A stretch of 45,633 bases of DNA from Affinundibacterium flavidum (GTDB taxonomy: Bacteria > Pseudomonadota > Gammaproteobacteria > Burkholderiales > Burkholderiaceae_D), in the NCBI RefSeq assembly GCF_014284175.1, contig NZ_JACOGA010000027.1, positions 1-45,633 of the forward strand, given 5' to 3'. The notes below the pieces were generated by a model. That model ran no database searches, was not told the DNA's origin, and worked only from the letters and a program-made list of their open reading frames with translations. This document shows positions 45,507 through 45,633 of this stretch, piece after piece (the first letter of the stretch is position 1; every line of letters begins with the position of its first letter). The position numbers and the translations under genes were made by a program.

Positions 45507-45633
45507 TGACCCGTCCTGAAATAGATTGACAGTTTTCTTCGTAATGGAAAGGAACGTCAATGAAATCGACAGAACGCAGGAGTCAAAGAGATTACACCTT
45601 AGCCTTTAAATTGTCAGTGGTTGATCAGGTAGA
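45507..45633 (+). mobile_element. Left end of an IS3-type insertion sequence (partial)
   Basis: From TGACCCGTCCTGAAATAG at 45507 the sequence looks like the terminal inverted repeat and short leader of an IS3-group element, followed by a transposase start at 45560. The left boundary is an estimate from the TG start typical of this family. The rest of the element lies beyond the window, so the right repeat and target duplication cannot be seen. Confidence 0.7.
45560..45633 (+). CDS. IS3-family transposase OrfA, 5' part only
   Basis: ATG with AAAGGAACG upstream opens a frame reading MKSTERRSQRD, then YTLAFKLSVVDQV, running off the window edge. The RRSQRDYTLAFKLSVV opening is characteristic of helix-turn-helix OrfA proteins of IS3-type elements. 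Only about 24 codons are visible, so completeness is unknown. Confidence 0.7.
   Translation, partial: MKSTERRSQRDYTLAFKLSVVDQV

Noticed and set aside
1..45633. CRISPR array, phage genes or defence island
   Set aside because: No regularly spaced repeats, integrase, phage structural genes or known defence domains were seen; the only mobile DNA is the partial IS at the right end.

Overview
The window looks like chromosomal DNA from a betaproteobacterium of the Burkholderiales, most likely Oxalobacteraceae (Undibacterium or a relative). The pointers are: the gene order lysM-dprA-smg-topB-DUF1631 divergent from def-fmt; a GTP-type PEP carboxykinase; many secreted or TonB-dependent functions; a BLUF photosensor; and a moderate GC content judged by eye, with AT-rich intergenic DNA. 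The genus is an inference from protein flavour, not from a search. LAYOUT. 1-300: the promoter and boxA leader of a ribosomal RNA operon transcribed leftward out of the window, then the terminator of the next block. 367-8567 (minus): LysM surface protein, DprA, Smg, topoisomerase III and a DUF1631 protein, in that order of transcription. 8926-11544 (plus): peptide deformylase and Met-tRNA formyltransferase overlapping by 4 bp, then a CorA/ZntB-type metal transporter. 11605-15280 (minus): riboflavin synthase, a LysR regulator and PEP carboxykinase. 15635-18135 (plus): a D-2-hydroxyacid dehydrogenase and a cystine-type (TcyP) symporter. 18971-25750 (minus): a large Oar-like TonB-dependent receptor and an M64 metallopeptidase with RTX/DUF4214 secretion features, separated by 1.7 kb of AT-rich non-coding DNA. 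25979-30965 (plus): a periplasmic amidohydrolase, then an HD-GYP phosphodiesterase and a soluble triple-PAS histidine kinase in tandem. 31050-31893 (minus): a small lipoprotein and an NTF2-like protein. 32232-34173 (plus): a DUF481 outer-membrane barrel and DinB. 34223-36762 (minus): a PLP-dependent decarboxylase, an orphan flaG and tRNA-Arg(CCG). 36993-37538 (plus): a membrane-anchored cytochrome c. 37623-42871 (minus): 2,4-dienoyl-CoA reductase, BLUF protein and a large periplasmic zinc protease. 43272-45485 (plus): a periplasmic solute-binding protein and a MATE exporter. 45507-end: the left end of an IS3-type insertion sequence. HOW THE GENES WORK TOGETHER. Most of the window is core chromosome: translation initiation (def, fmt), DNA processing (dprA, topB, dinB), gluconeogenesis (pckG) and beta-oxidation (fadH). 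The accessory flavour comes from secreted proteolysis and uptake (TonB receptor, M64 protease, DUF5117-type protease) and from signalling (HD-GYP, PAS kinase, BLUF). The regulatory sites that can be read directly are the rRNA promoter with boxA, a LexA-type CTG-N10-CAG box before dinB, a sigma-28-type promoter before flaG, and several intrinsic terminators. I saw no convincing new multi-gene defence or mobile system. The most interesting leads are the RTX/DUF4214 M64 protease next to an Oar-like receptor, matching Ala/Ser tails on two unrelated envelope proteins, an Asp-to-Glu change at a catalytic position of riboflavin synthase, and the orphan flaG with its own flagellar promoter.
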